A stretch of DNA of 64,000 nt from Hyphomicrobiaceae bacterium (GCA_021324465.1 JAJPJB010000071.1:52624-116623); one strand, 5' to 3'. Shown: positions 25,222 through 34,807, numbered from the stretch's first letter. A program made the numbers and translations. The notes: generated from the letters alone by a model not told the origin.

Positions 25222-27261
25222 TTACATCCCGAATGCCACCTGCTTCGCATTGCCGCGCTTGAGATTGCGGTAGCGCGCCAGCGCCCACAGCGGAAAGAAT
25301 TTCGAATAGCCGTGATAGCGCAGGTAGAACACGCGCGGGAACCCGGTCGCAGTAAAGCGCGGCTCGTTCCAGAAGCCGTCGGAGCCCTGCCTGTCGGCGA
25401 GATATTTTACGCCGCGCGCCACCGCCGCATGGTCGACTTCGCCCGCAGCCATAAGGCCCAACAGCGCCCAAGCGGTCTGCGAAGCGGTCGAGGGCGCCTT
25501 CTCGTAGCCGTGATAATCCAGCTTGTAGCTCGAACCATCCTCGCCCCAGCCACCATCCTCGTTTTGTATCGCGACCAGCCAGTCGACCGCTTTGCGGATT
25601 TCCGGCGCGTTGTGATCGACACCGACCGCGTTGAGCGCGCATAGCACCGACCAGGTGCCGTAGATGTAGTTCATGCCCCAGCGGCCGTACCAGGAGCCGT
25701 CGGCAAGTTGCGTGCGCCGCAGATAGTCGACGCCGCGCTTGACGGTGTCGCTCGTCGTGTCGCCGAGCTGCCCGAGCATCGACAGACAGCGCGCGCTCAC
25801 GTCCTCGGTCGGCGGATCGAGCAACGCGCCATGATCGGCGAATGGAATATTGTTGAGGTAATAATATTCGTTGTCGGCGTCGAAGGCACCCCAGGCCCCG
25901 TTTTTGCTCTGCATGCCGACGATCCATTCGCGCGCGCGATCGATCTGGCTCTGATAATCGACATTGACCAGGCCGTGCATGCGCTCCATGGCCATGGCGA
26001 CCACGGCGGTGTCGTCGACATCCGGATAATGCGGATTGGCGTATTGGAACGCCCAGCCGCCGGGCCTGATATCGGGGCGGCGTGCGATCCAGTCGCCGCG
26101 CACATTGAGCACCTGCTTCGGCGCGAGCCAATCGAGGCCGCGGCGCGCCTGCGCGATCGCGCGCTCGCCGCCGGCTTCCATCAGCGCGTGGCAGGTCAGC
26201 CCGGTGTCCCAGATCGGCGACACGCAAGGTTGGCAATAGGCCTCGTGCTCGTGCACGACCAGAAGCTTTTCCACCGATTGGCGCGCGATCGCGCGCTGCG
26301 GATGATCCTCCGGATAGCCGAGCACGTCATACATCATCACGCTATTGGCCATGGCCGGGAAAATCGCGCCGAGGCCGTCTTCGCCATTGAGTCTCTCGCC
26401 GACCCAGGCCACGGCGGCGTCGATCGCCCGCTGCCGCGAGCGCTTGGGAAACGCCGGCTCGGCGGCATGCAGGACGCCGTCGAGAACATGGAAGAACCAG
26501 AACCACGACGCCTTCTGCTGCGGCGCTTTCGGCGCCGGCCCCAGCATCTGCGGCGGCTCGAGGAACAGTTCGTCGACGCGCACGCCCTTGGGATTGCGCG
26601 CGCGCGGCCGCTTCGCCATCAGCACCAAAAGCGGCACGATGACCGTGCGGCTCCAATAGGAGATCTTGTCGAGGTGAAAGGGAAACCATTTCGGCAGCAG
26701 CATGATCTCGACCGGCATTGCCGGCACCGCGCGCCATGGCACGATGCCGTAGAGCGCCAGCAGGCAGCGCGTGAACACGTTGGCGCGCTCTGCGCCACCA
26801 CGGTCGCGGATCGCTTCGCGGGCGCGCCGCATATGCGGCGCCTGCAGCGAATCGCCGATCATCTTCAGCGCGAAATAGGCCTTCACCGTCGCGCTCATGT
26901 CGAAGGCGCCTTCGGCAAACAGCGGCCAGCCGCCGTGCGCGCCTTGGATGCGGCGCAGATAACGGCCGATCTTGGCTTCAAGTTCGGCGTCGACCGGCTC
27001 GCCAAGATAATGGCGCAGCAGCACATATTCGGCCGGAATGGTCGCGTCCGCCTCGAGCTCGAACACCCAATGCCCATCCTCGCGCTGGCAGGCGAGCAAG
27101 GCGTCGCGTGCGGAATCGATGTGGCGGTCGAGATCGATGCCGTCCGCTGCCATCGGCCGCGGCGCGGCTTGCAATTCCCTGGTCTCAACTTCGTTCATGG
27201 CGGTGTCGCTCATAGCCACTTGCGCAATTGCGTTTTGCCAACATGACGAGTGCGCATCCAA
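25222..27261 (-). CDS. shc: squalene-hopene cyclase
   Basis: The 679-residue enzyme carries the catalytic DVDDTA motif (near residue 414), which protonates squalene, and repeated QW motifs such as GHWVFELEAD, GSWYGRWGMNYIYGTW and GGWGEDGSSY. The alpha/alpha-barrel pair and length fit Shc; it cyclises squalene to hopene and diplopterol at the membrane. Internal starts at 27213 (MSDTAMNEVE) or near 27198 may be the true start, since the first 20 residues are poorly conserved. hpnE, hpnD, hpnC and hpnB lie upstream on the same strand, and the small membrane gene lies downstream. Confidence 0.95.
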   Translation of the reverse strand: MDAHSSCWQNAIAQVAMSDTAMNEVETRELQAAPRPMAADGIDLDRHIDSARDALLACQREDGHWVFELEADATIPAEYVLLRHYLGEPVDAELEAKIGRYLRRIQGAHGGWPLFAEGAFDMSATVKAYFALKMIGDSLQAPHMRRAREAIRDRGGAERANVFTRCLLALYGIVPWRAVPAMPVEIMLLPKWFPFHLDKISYWSRTVIVPLLVLMAKRPRARNPKGVRVDELFLEPPQMLGPAPKAPQQKASWFWFFHVLDGVLHAAEPAFPKRSRQRAIDAAVAWVGERLNGEDGLGAIFPAMANSVMMYDVLGYPEDHPQRAIARQSVEKLLVVHEHEAYCQPCVSPIWDTGLTCHALMEAGGERAIAQARRGLDWLAPKQVLNVRGDWIARRPDIRPGGWAFQYANPHYPDVDDTAVVAMAMERMHGLVNVDYQSQIDRAREWIVGMQSKNGAWGAFDADNEYYYLNNIPFADHGALLDPPTEDVSARCLSMLGQLGDTTSDTVKRGVDYLRRTQLADGSWYGRWGMNYIYGTWSVLCALNAVGVDHNAPEIRKAVDWLVAIQNEDGGWGEDGSSYKLDYHGYEKAPSTASQTAWALLGLMAAGEVDHAAVARGVKYLADRQGSDGFWNEPRFTATGFPRVFYLRYHGYSKFFPLWALARYRNLKRGNAKQVAFGM

Positions 27262-27390
27262 GATTCCCGGGTCACCTTGGTAGACGCCGACTCAGGCAGA
27301 TCTGTTCAATGATCGCACGCCCAAACGGCGCCTGAGCATTCCCGCTGTGACCGGCGCTCTTTGACTGATGTTCGAAATAACACGACGCGC

Positions 27391-28647
27391 TCATCTCATA
27401 GCACTCACCAACTCCGCTGCCCGGTTGCCTGATCGGATTGCACCTTCGATGGTGGCGGGCAAGCCCGTATCTGTCCAATCGCCGGCCAGGGCAAGATTTC
27501 GCCACGAAGTTTTTGCTCGCGGCCGCTTGGCATCCTGTTCCGGCGTAGCCGCAAAGGTGGCGCGCCGCTCGCGCACAATCTGCCAGGGTGGTAAGGCGCC
27601 CGGGGCCGCCGGCAAGCCGGCAATGCCGGCGACCTCGGTCCAGATTCTTTGCGCCAGTTCCTCGCGCGGGGTGTCGAGCAGCCGATCGCCGGCGCTGATG
27701 GTGACCGACAGCCGGCCGGGAAAGGCGAAGATCCATTCCACCGTGCCGTTGAGCACGCCGATGATCGGCGGCTGGCCCGTCGGCGGATCGATGCGGAAAT
27801 GCGCATTAACGATGGCGCGGAATTCGGTCGGCACGGCAAGCCCGCGCAGCAGGGACGCAGCGATGTAGGGCGGCACAGCCAGAATGATGGCATCGTCAGC
27901 GGCGAGCGCAACCGTCTCATCGCCGAAATCAAGCGACTCGATGCGATCCGCGCCGAACCCGATGCCGCGCAGCTGATGCTCCAGCCGCACTGTCGCTCCG
28001 CGCCGTTCGAGGCAGGCAAGCGCCGGCGCGATCAGCGTTTCGCCGAGCCCTTCACGCGCAATCAGCGGCCGGCAGGCGCGGCCGCCGGCAGCGAGCGTTT
28101 CGCGGATCACGCCGCTTGCAAGTCTGGCCGAGCCGAGCGGCGGATCAATGTTGAGCGCGGCAAGCAAGAGCGGCTCGACCAGACGGCGATAGAGCGGGCC
28201 ATCGCAGGCGATGACCTTGCCGACCGCCTGTCCTGCCGGCGGCCACAGCAATCGCGCCAGCGCCAGATAATCGGCCGCACGCGTGCCCGGCACGCGCCGG
28301 TTTGCATCAAACACCCAGAACGGCAGGCGGCCGTCGTTGAACCGCAACGTCCAGCGTGCGCCGCTTTTCAGATCGATGAAGGGAAATTCGGCGTGGGCGG
28401 GGCCGACCAGACGATCGGCCGCGCCGATCTCGCGCAGATAATCGAGCGCGGCGCGATTGCCGGACAACAGCAGGTGATTGCCGTTGTCGATCGTCATGCC
28501 GATGAAAGCATCGTGATATGAGCGACAGCGACCGCCGGCGAAAGCGGTCGCCTCGTGCAGCACGACCCACTCGCCGCGCCCGGAGAGGTTTATCGCCGCC
28601 GACAAGCCGGATAGCCCGGCACCAATGATGTGCACTACACGCGTCAT
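27391..28647 (-). CDS. hpnE: hydroxysqualene dehydroxylase HpnE
   Basis: The 418-residue FAD-dependent enzyme begins MTRVVHIIGAGLSGLSAAI, a Rossmann dinucleotide motif (GAGLSG), with an acidic end to beta-2 (LHEATAFAGGRC). A C-terminal LAGDWTDTGLPATIEGAI segment is the second FAD motif of amine oxidase-like proteins. HpnE removes the hydroxyl of hydroxysqualene to give squalene. ATG 28647 starts 13 bases after the hpnD stop, and it keeps the Rossmann fold at the N-terminus. The order hpnC-hpnD-hpnE supports the assignment over carotenoid desaturases. Confidence 0.92.
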   Translation of the reverse strand: MTRVVHIIGAGLSGLSAAINLSGRGEWVVLHEATAFAGGRCRSYHDAFIGMTIDNGNHLLLSGNRAALDYLREIGAADRLVGPAHAEFPFIDLKSGARWTLRFNDGRLPFWVFDANRRVPGTRAADYLALARLLWPPAGQAVGKVIACDGPLYRRLVEPLLLAALNIDPPLGSARLASGVIRETLAAGGRACRPLIAREGLGETLIAPALACLERRGATVRLEHQLRGIGFGADRIESLDFGDETVALAADDAIILAVPPYIAASLLRGLAVPTEFRAIVNAHFRIDPPTGQPPIIGVLNGTVEWIFAFPGRLSVTISAGDRLLDTPREELAQRIWTEVAGIAGLPAAPGALPPWQIVRERRATFAATPEQDAKRPRAKTSWRNLALAGDWTDTGLPATIEGAIRSGNRAAELVSAMR

Positions 28648-28660
28648 CACATAAATTGCA

Positions 28661-29482
28661 TCAAATGAGATTGCGCAGAACGATGAACAGAAATTTGCCC
28701 TTGGGCAGGCGCACGCGTTCGCGCGGCGGTGCAAAGCCGCGCGCGATCAGCCTCTGCAGGATGAGGTAATAGGCTTCGCCCATGATGCGCGGCGCGCGCA
28801 CCACGCGGCGCGGGCATTTGGCCATGATCGCGCGCGCCGAAGCGAACTCGGCGCTGGCAAGGCTTACGATCGCAGCGCAGGGCCGGGCGATCGCCGGATG
28901 GGCGATGACCTCGGCCGGCTCGGTCGAGGCGATGCCGGCCGCCTGCAGCGCCTCGCGCGGCAGATAAAGTCGGCCGAGGGCTGCATCCTCATCGAGATCG
29001 CGCAGGATATTGGTGAGCTGCAGGGCGCGGCCCAAATGATGCGCAAGCGCCAGTCCCGCCTCGCGCTCCATGCCGAATACGCGCACCGAGAGCCGGCCGA
29101 CGGCGCAGGCGACCCGATCGCAATAAAGATCGAGCGTGGTGCGATCGGGTGCGCGGATATCGGCGACGACATCCATTTCCATGCCAGCGATGACGGCGAG
29201 AAAATCACCCTGCTCGAGGTTGAAGGCGCGCACCGCTTGCGCAAGCGAGGCCAGATGCGCGGGCGGCGTGCCGGCATAGATCGCGCCGATATCGGCCCGC
29301 CACTGCTCGAGCGCCCTGCGCCGCGCCTCGCGCGGGCCCGCATCGTCGGCGATGTCGTCGACGGCGCGGCAAAACGAGTAGATCTCGTACATGGCTTCGC
29401 GCTGGGCGCGCGGCAGAATCCGCATCCCGAAATAGAACGAGGAGCCCGAGGCGCGCTCGGCCGCTGGGGAGCTCTGGGTCAC
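28661..29482 (-). CDS. hpnD: presqualene diphosphate synthase HpnD
   Basis: The 273-residue squalene/phytoene synthase-fold protein has SFYFGMRILPRAQREAMY near residue 15 and both Asp-rich motifs, AVDDIADD (near 40) and DLDEDAALGR (near 160). HpnD converts two FPP to presqualene diphosphate. It starts at GTG 29482, directly after the hpnC stop with no spacer, so its translation is probably coupled to hpnC. HpnD and HpnC are paralogues; the order in the operon separates them. Confidence 0.92.
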   Translation of the reverse strand: MTQSSPAAERASGSSFYFGMRILPRAQREAMYEIYSFCRAVDDIADDAGPREARRRALEQWRADIGAIYAGTPPAHLASLAQAVRAFNLEQGDFLAVIAGMEMDVVADIRAPDRTTLDLYCDRVACAVGRLSVRVFGMEREAGLALAHHLGRALQLTNILRDLDEDAALGRLYLPREALQAAGIASTEPAEVIAHPAIARPCAAIVSLASAEFASARAIMAKCPRRVVRAPRIMGEAYYLILQRLIARGFAPPRERVRLPKGKFLFIVLRNLI

Positions 29483-30391
29483 TCACGCACCCCGCGGCTT
29501 TTGCGGCGCGAGCGAAGGACGTCGGCCGAGACGGCGCGCTGCACCGCGCAGCACGCCGAGTAGCGTCAACCCGGCAACGGCACCCATGGAGAGATGCACG
29601 CGCTCGCTCAACGGATCGCGCGCCATCAGAATGCGCGTGAGCCGATGCGCCAGCGTGTTGATGACCGCGACCTCAAGAGCAAGCCGCCTGTCCTTGATAG
29701 CGACGGCAAAGCCGTCGCTTTCGGAAAGGAGCCGCTCGGTGCGCTCGGCAAGCTTGTGCAGACAGGCGAGCAAGGCCGGCGAGGCTTTGTCGGCGGCGAG
29801 CGCCTCCACCGTTACGCCGCTTGCGGCAAGCGCATCCTGCGGGACATAGACGCGGTCGAGACTTTTGTAATCTTCCTTGCAGTCCTGCAGATGATTGATG
29901 ATCTGCAGCGCCGCGCACAGCGCATCGTTGGCCGGCCACACCGCGCGGCTCTCGCCATGCACATCGCAGACAAAACGGCCGACCGGCATGGCAGAGAGCG
30001 AGCAATAGCCGATGAGGTCGTCCCAGTCGCGATAGCGCAGCTTGGTCACGTCGAGCTTGAATGCAGCAATGAGGTCCTGGGCATGTTTGGGCGAAAGACT
30101 CCGTTCGGCGAGCGCGCCGCGCAAGCGTCCGGCCACCGGATCGTCGCCATTTGCGCCCAGGAGCCCCGCTTCCAGTCGCTCGAGCAGCGCGAGCTTCTGC
30201 TCCGGTTGCAAGGTGGCGTGATCGGCGATGTCGTCCGCCGTGCGCACGAAGTTGTAAAACGCGAGAATCACGCCGCGATGGCGCGGATGAATGAGAAAGG
30301 ACGCGACCGGGAAATTCTCGTCCCGATGGCCCTTGCCGGAGCGCCAGGCGGCGGCGCCTGGCGCACGGTCATGTGCAGTTCCGTCAGTCAT
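29483..30391 (-). CDS. hpnC: hydroxysqualene synthase HpnC
   Basis: The 302-residue enzyme has the squalene synthase fold: ENFPVASFLIHPRHRGVILA near residue 25, the first Asp motif RTADDIADH (near 52) and a second region NHLQDCKEDYKSLDRVYVP near 165. HpnC converts presqualene diphosphate to hydroxysqualene. ATG 30391 lies inside the end of hpnB (eight-base overlap). The N-terminal GKGHRDENFPVAS is characteristic of HpnC rather than HpnD. With HpnD and HpnE it completes the three-enzyme route to squalene. Confidence 0.92.
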   Translation of the reverse strand: MTDGTAHDRAPGAAAWRSGKGHRDENFPVASFLIHPRHRGVILAFYNFVRTADDIADHATLQPEQKLALLERLEAGLLGANGDDPVAGRLRGALAERSLSPKHAQDLIAAFKLDVTKLRYRDWDDLIGYCSLSAMPVGRFVCDVHGESRAVWPANDALCAALQIINHLQDCKEDYKSLDRVYVPQDALAASGVTVEALAADKASPALLACLHKLAERTERLLSESDGFAVAIKDRRLALEVAVINTLAHRLTRILMARDPLSERVHLSMGAVAGLTLLGVLRGAARRLGRRPSLAPQKPRGA

Positions 30392-31556
30392 GCGCGTCCG
30401 AAAGATTAGCCTGCGCCCGGCCCTTCCACATGCCGCCGCGGCCGCGGGCATGCTGATAGGCGGAATCGAGCGTGAATGCCATATACATTGCCGCGATCAC
30501 CGGCAGTAGCGGCGCCCACAGCGTCGTGAGCCGGTAGAACCGCAGCACCGGCCGGAAGGCCAGCGCCATCAAGATCCAGGCGAAAAGCCCGACGAATTGC
30601 GGCACGCCGGTCGCCAACAGCGTTAACGCCACGGGCGCCAGATAAGTCACGGCAAGCCCAAGCACGGTTCCGGCAAGATAGAGCGGCGAATAGCGCAATT
30701 GCGCATAGGCGGTACGCGACACCATGCGGCGGATATCGCCGATCCCCGGATAGGCGCGGATCGAATGCACCCGCTCGGTCAGCGCGATCGCGATCGGGCC
30801 GTGCTGCTTGAGCAGCTTGGCCAGCGCGCAATCGTCGATCAGAGCATCGCGGATCGCCGCCATGCCGCCGGCGCTTTGCAGCACCTTGCGTTTGACCAGC
30901 ATGCAGCCGCCCGCGGCCGCCGCCGTCGCGCGCCGCGGATTGCTGGCCCAGTCGAACGGATAGAGCATCTGGAAGAAGAAAATGAAGGCTGGCACGAACA
31001 TGCGCTCGGCAAAGCTCTTGCAGCGCAATTTCGCCATCAGCGAGGTGAGCACCAGAGCGTTCGCTTCAGCGCGCGCGACCAGCATCGCCAGCGCGTCCGG
31101 CGCATAGACGATGTCGGCATCGGTGAGGAGCAGATAGTCCGGCGCCGTCGCCTGGTCGCAAAATGCAACGCCCTGCTGCTGTGCCCACAGCTTGCCGGTC
31201 CAGCCGGCCGGCAGCGCCTCGCCGGAGAGCACGGTCAGACGCGCAGCGGCGCCGAGCGAAGCCGCCGCATCGCGCGCGATCTGCGCCGTGCAGTCCCGGC
31301 TCTGATCATCAACCAGGACCACATGGAACGCGCCGGGATAGTTCTGGCGCAGCAGCGAGGCCAGTGTCTGACCGATGCACTCGGCCTCGTCGCGGGCCGG
31401 AATGACGGCCGTCACCGCGGGCCAGGCGCCGCCGCGCGGCGGCGCCGCCGGCAGGGCTCGATCGTCCCGCTCGGCCGCGCGCCAGAATCCACCACGGGCG
31501 GCAATGAGATAAAGCCAGATCGCCAATACTATTGACGCTAAAACCGCGTTGGCCAC
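30384..31556 (-). CDS. hpnB: hopene-associated glycosyltransferase HpnB
   Basis: The 390-residue protein has an N-terminal membrane anchor, a GT2-type catalytic domain with VTAVIPARDEAECIGQTL (near 50), VVLVDDQSRDCTA, LLLTDADIVYAPDAL (DxD, near 150) and DDCALAKLLKQHGPI, then about three C-terminal helices. HpnB clusters with hopanoid genes in many bacteria; its exact acceptor has not been settled. It is the first gene of the leftward hpnBCDE set and reads away from ispA across a 131-base divergent gap (31557-31687), which presumably holds the promoters of both. Confidence 0.9.
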   Translation of the reverse strand: MANAVLASIVLAIWLYLIAARGGFWRAAERDDRALPAAPPRGGAWPAVTAVIPARDEAECIGQTLASLLRQNYPGAFHVVLVDDQSRDCTAQIARDAAASLGAAARLTVLSGEALPAGWTGKLWAQQQGVAFCDQATAPDYLLLTDADIVYAPDALAMLVARAEANALVLTSLMAKLRCKSFAERMFVPAFIFFFQMLYPFDWASNPRRATAAAAGGCMLVKRKVLQSAGGMAAIRDALIDDCALAKLLKQHGPIAIALTERVHSIRAYPGIGDIRRMVSRTAYAQLRYSPLYLAGTVLGLAVTYLAPVALTLLATGVPQFVGLFAWILMALAFRPVLRFYRLTTLWAPLLPVIAAMYMAFTLDSAYQHARGRGGMWKGRAQANLSDAHD

Positions 31557-31687
31557 AGAGTGTCCTTCGATTGTAGGCGAATACCGGCCTTTACCGCATC
31601 AGCCACAAGGGCCGACCCTTATCTCGCAAATGCAGGACCTGATATAGGACCCCGCAGCGATGATTAAACGCCGGGGTAAACGATCGA

Positions 31688-32614
31688 ATGGATGCCCAAA
31701 ACAGTGCTTTTTTAGTGCGCCTTGACGCCGTTGCGGCGGAAACCGAGACGTTGCTCGACCGGCTTTTGGCGGCGACCCCGGCTGCCGGCGAACTGAGCCG
31801 TCCGGCCCGCCTGGTCGAGGCGGTGCGTTATGCAAGCCTCGGCGGCGGTAAGCGCTTCCGGCCCTTTCTGGTCGTCGAATCGGCGAATTTGTTCGGCGTG
31901 GCGCGTAGCAATGCACTGATGGCAGGGGCGGCGCTCGAATGCGTGCACTGCTATTCGCTGGTTCATGATGATCTGCCGGCCATGGACAATGACGAACTGC
32001 GCCGCGGCCAGCCGACGGCGCATCGCAAATTCGACGAGGCGACCGCGATTCTTGCCGGCGACAGCCTGCTCACTTTCGCCTTCGACATTCTCTCGCGGCC
32101 GGAGACCCACGGCAATCCGGCCGTGCGCGTCGAATTGGTCAACGCGCTCGCGCGCGCCTCCGGACTCGGCGGCATGGCCGGCGGGCAAATGCTGGATCTC
32201 GCCGCCGAAGGCCGTTTCGGCGCACTGACGCTCGGCGAGACTGATGTGCGCATGCTGCAGGCGATGAAGACCGGGGCGCTGTTGCGCTTTGCCTGCCAGG
32301 CCGGCGGCATTCTCGCCGCGGCAAAGCCCGCCCAGCGCGCGGCGCTCGAGCGCTACGGTGCAGCCGTTGGCGAAGCGTTTCAGATCGCCGACGATCTGTT
32401 GGACATCGAGGGCGATCCGGCGCTGGTCGGCAAACAGACCGGCAAGGATGCCGTGGCCGGCAAGGCGACCTTTGTCAGCGTGCTCGGCATTGCCGGCGCC
32501 AAGGCGCGGCTCAGTCAACTGGTGGCCGAAGCAGAAGACGCGCTCGCCCCGTTCGGCAGCGCGGCGGCAACCCTGGTCGAGGGGGCGCATTTCGTCGCCG
32601 ATCGGCACGCGTGA
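31688..32614 (+). CDS. ispA: farnesyl diphosphate synthase (short-chain polyprenyl synthetase)
   Basis: The 308-residue enzyme shows the first Asp-rich motif DDLPAMDND (near residue 95), preceded by YSLVH, and the second FQIADDLLDIEGD (near 230). GGGKRFRP near 55 and the QLRRGQPTAH-type segment (ELRRGQPTAH) are also characteristic. The residues before the first motif fit an FPP synthase of the IspA type. FPP is the substrate of HpnD, so the gene supplies the hopanoid operon opposite it. A GGPP synthase role is less likely but not excluded. Confidence 0.92.
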   Translation: MDAQNSAFLVRLDAVAAETETLLDRLLAATPAAGELSRPARLVEAVRYASLGGGKRFRPFLVVESANLFGVARSNALMAGAALECVHCYSLVHDDLPAMDNDELRRGQPTAHRKFDEATAILAGDSLLTFAFDILSRPETHGNPAVRVELVNALARASGLGGMAGGQMLDLAAEGRFGALTLGETDVRMLQAMKTGALLRFACQAGGILAAAKPAQRAALERYGAAVGEAFQIADDLLDIEGDPALVGKQTGKDAVAGKATFVSVLGIAGAKARLSQLVAEAEDALAPFGSAAATLVEGAHFVADRHA

Positions 32615-32890
32615 TCCGTCAGCCGGCGTGGGGACCATGAATTGCGGACTTGCCGCTTGCGCGGCAATCCGGGTTGACGATGACCGATCCGAATGCCTCA
32701 CACCCTGAGCCGTTCGGTCGCAGCATCGTAAGATCTGCGTCAGACTTGCTAGACTGAGACGCGCGCGTTTGATTCTGTGTGGCTGCTTCGGGGCGAAGCG
32801 CCATCTCCCATTCGGCCAATTGAACTTGGCAATACCTCGTCATATCTGCTTGCGGCCGGTCGTGCGCGTTGCCCGAGTCCGCGCTGAGTG

Positions 32891-32945
32891 GATCGCCATG
32901 TGAGGCGACATATCGCCATATGAGGCGACATAATGTGAGGTGACA
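32891..32945. repeat. tandem 20-bp repeat in the patatin-gene leader
   Basis: ATCGCCATGTGAGGCGACAT (32891-32910) is followed by ATCGCCATATGAGGCGACAT (32911-32930; 19 of 20 identical) and a partial unit AATGTGAGGTGACAT (32931-32945). It lies about 90 bases ahead of the patatin start, in the 421-base gap after ispA (32615-33035), which has no other visible feature. The spacing of near two helical turns makes it a candidate operator. Confidence 0.7.
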
Positions 32946-33035
32946 TCATGACGCGAATCGCGACGCAGAATATTGCGTCTGTGTGTTGTCCCGCCTGACG
33001 AACCAGCCAACGCCTTTACGGACACCTCCATCATA

Positions 33036-34391
33036 ATGCACATGATCAAGCCTTGGCGCCGGACCATCACGACATGCATCGCCGCTTGCGCCGCTGCCGC
33101 GTTGACGGCGTTACCGCTCCCTTCTGCGGCGGGACGCTTTGCCGGGTCGGCGCAGGCGCAAAGCGTCAAGCAAAAGCACGCCAAGCCGGCACAAGGCACT
33201 ACGGCAGGCGCCGCAAGCGGTACACCACAAGCACCGGCGCCTGCAGGCCAAGCGTCAAGGCTTCCGCCGCGCACGCCCTTTACCGCCGCCGATGACGCCG
33301 TTGCCGTCATTCCCGGCATGCCGGACGCACGCTTCTATGCCGATCAGACATCCGCGTTCAAGGACGCGCTGCCGAAACAGCCGGGGCCCTGGCTTGCCCT
33401 CTCGACCGGCGGTGCGGATGGCGCTTTCGGCGCCGGCTTTGTCACCGGCTTGAGTGCCGGCGGGCATCGGCCGGATTATACCGTCGTCACCGGCGTAAGC
33501 GCCGGCGCACTGATGGCGCCGTTCATCTTTGCCGGGCCGAAATACGATCCGCTGTTGCAGGCGCTTTATACCAAGACATCGGCGCCGGATATTTTCGAGG
33601 TCGGCGCGACCGGCGAGAGCTTTCTCGACACTTGGCCGCTGCGCGACCTGATCAAGAAGGAGATCACGCCGGAATTGCTCGCCGATATCGCGGCGGCATA
33701 CACAGGCGGGCGGCGGCTGTTCATCATCACGACCGATCTCGATGCCGAGCGCTCGGTGGTTTGGAATATGGGCGCGATCGCCGTGCACGCCGCCGATCAC
33801 GGCAGGGGCCACGGTGGCGCGGCGTTGGATCTGTTCCGCAGCGTGTTGCTCGCCTCCGGCAGCATTCCCGGCGCCTTTCCGCCGGTGCAGATCGACGTCG
33901 AAGGCAATGGCAAGCATTTTACCGAAATGCATGTCGACGGCGGTGTCGGCGGACAGTTTTTTGTCGCGCCGGCGCCATTGATGGAAAGCACCAGCGGTTA
34001 CAAGATTCCGGCAAGCGCGCTCTATGTCGTGATCAACAGCGGTCTCAAGCCCGATTTCCAGGTGGTCGAGCGCTCGACGCCTGCGATTCTTGCGCAGTCC
34101 GTCGGCATGGCGGTGAAAGTCGATCTGCGGCTGATGCTCGACCGCGCTTACATCGCAGCGAAGAATAGCGGGATACCGTTCAACGTCGCGACCATTCCGC
34201 CCGACTTCAATGCGCCGAGCCGGGGCGCGTTCGATCCTGATTATATGAAGGCCTTGTTTCGGACCGGCTATGAATTGGGCAAGAGCGCCGCTCCATTTGC
34301 CAGCGCGCCGCCGCCTTATCCGGGCCAATCCACAATTCCTTCAAAAGCCGATGATAGAGCCCAGTCGAACGATCCGGGAGCAAACAAATGA
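33036..34391 (+). CDS. exported patatin-like phospholipase
   Basis: The 451-residue product has an N-terminal signal sequence after a basic start (MHMIKPWRRTITTCIAACAA), then a disordered Gln/Ala/Pro region to about residue 85. The patatin domain has the oxyanion loop STGGADGAFGAGF, the nucleophile elbow GVSAGAL (serine) and the aspartate of VDGGVGGQ, which form the Ser-Asp dyad. Patatins hydrolyse lipid esters; export implies action in the periplasm or outside. ATG 33036 or 33042 is the likely start. The next small secreted gene overlaps its stop by four bases. Confidence 0.85.
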   Translation: MHMIKPWRRTITTCIAACAAAALTALPLPSAAGRFAGSAQAQSVKQKHAKPAQGTTAGAASGTPQAPAPAGQASRLPPRTPFTAADDAVAVIPGMPDARFYADQTSAFKDALPKQPGPWLALSTGGADGAFGAGFVTGLSAGGHRPDYTVVTGVSAGALMAPFIFAGPKYDPLLQALYTKTSAPDIFEVGATGESFLDTWPLRDLIKKEITPELLADIAAAYTGGRRLFIITTDLDAERSVVWNMGAIAVHAADHGRGHGGAALDLFRSVLLASGSIPGAFPPVQIDVEGNGKHFTEMHVDGGVGGQFFVAPAPLMESTSGYKIPASALYVVINSGLKPDFQVVERSTPAILAQSVGMAVKVDLRLMLDRAYIAAKNSGIPFNVATIPPDFNAPSRGAFDPDYMKALFRTGYELGKSAAPFASAPPPYPGQSTIPSKADDRAQSNDPGANK

Positions 34392-34780
34392 GAAAGCTCA
34401 TTGTTACTTCGGTTGTTGTTGCGGGCGTGCTGATTGCGGCGCTGGCGACGCCGGCACAGGCGGGGAAGCGCGTTCGCTCCGGCCTCTATGACGGTTTGTG
34501 GAGCGTGTCGATCCGCACCCAATACGGCCCTTGCGATGCGGCCTATCGATATCCGGCACGCATTGTCGGCGGCCACGTGGTGCAGGCCGATAATGATTTC
34601 AGCTATCAGATTTCCGGCGCTGTGGTGTCGAGTGGCGCGATCGCCGTTACCGTCAGCCGCGGTGGCCAGAGCGCAACCGGCTATGGCCGGCTGCGTGGCG
34701 CAAGCGGCGGCGGGCGCTGGAGCGCCGGCGGCAATACCTGCTACGGCACCTGGAGCGCGATGAAGCGTGCAGCGAATTGA
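34388..34780 (+). CDS. small secreted protein (130 aa) translationally coupled to the patatin gene
   Basis: The start codon overlaps the patatin stop (ATGA, 34388-34391), so the two are coupled. A signal peptide MRKLIVTSVVVAGVLIAALA ends near TPAQAG. The mature part has LYDGLWSVSI, two cysteines (GPCDAAYRYP and NTCYGTWS) likely in a disulfide, and a beta-rich centre ending GRWSAGG. The layout resembles the 42127-42501 protein (DGRWTGSI start, two Cys). I recognise no named family. It may be a periplasmic partner or inhibitor of the lipase; that is only inference. Confidence 0.75.
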   Translation: MRKLIVTSVVVAGVLIAALATPAQAGKRVRSGLYDGLWSVSIRTQYGPCDAAYRYPARIVGGHVVQADNDFSYQISGAVVSSGAIAVTVSRGGQSATGYGRLRGASGGGRWSAGGNTCYGTWSAMKRAAN

Positions 34781-34807
34781 CGACGCGGCACGGCGTGGCA
34801 CCTGCCA

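Noticed and set aside
24756..25250. longer N-terminus for the 105-residue protein
   Set aside because: The added residues are basic and unlike any domain, and they would overlap the small membrane gene on the same strand; ATG 24755 gives a normal start.
24911..26236. 441-codon frame running from the small membrane gene into shc antisense-phase sequence
   Set aside because: Only its last 85 codons have a ribosome site and coherent helices; the rest lies within shc in another phase of the same strand and is basic low-complexity sequence.
32891..32945. possible CRISPR repeats
   Set aside because: The units are contiguous, without spacers, and there are no cas genes. The 15-bp repeats at 40783-40824 were rejected for the same reason.
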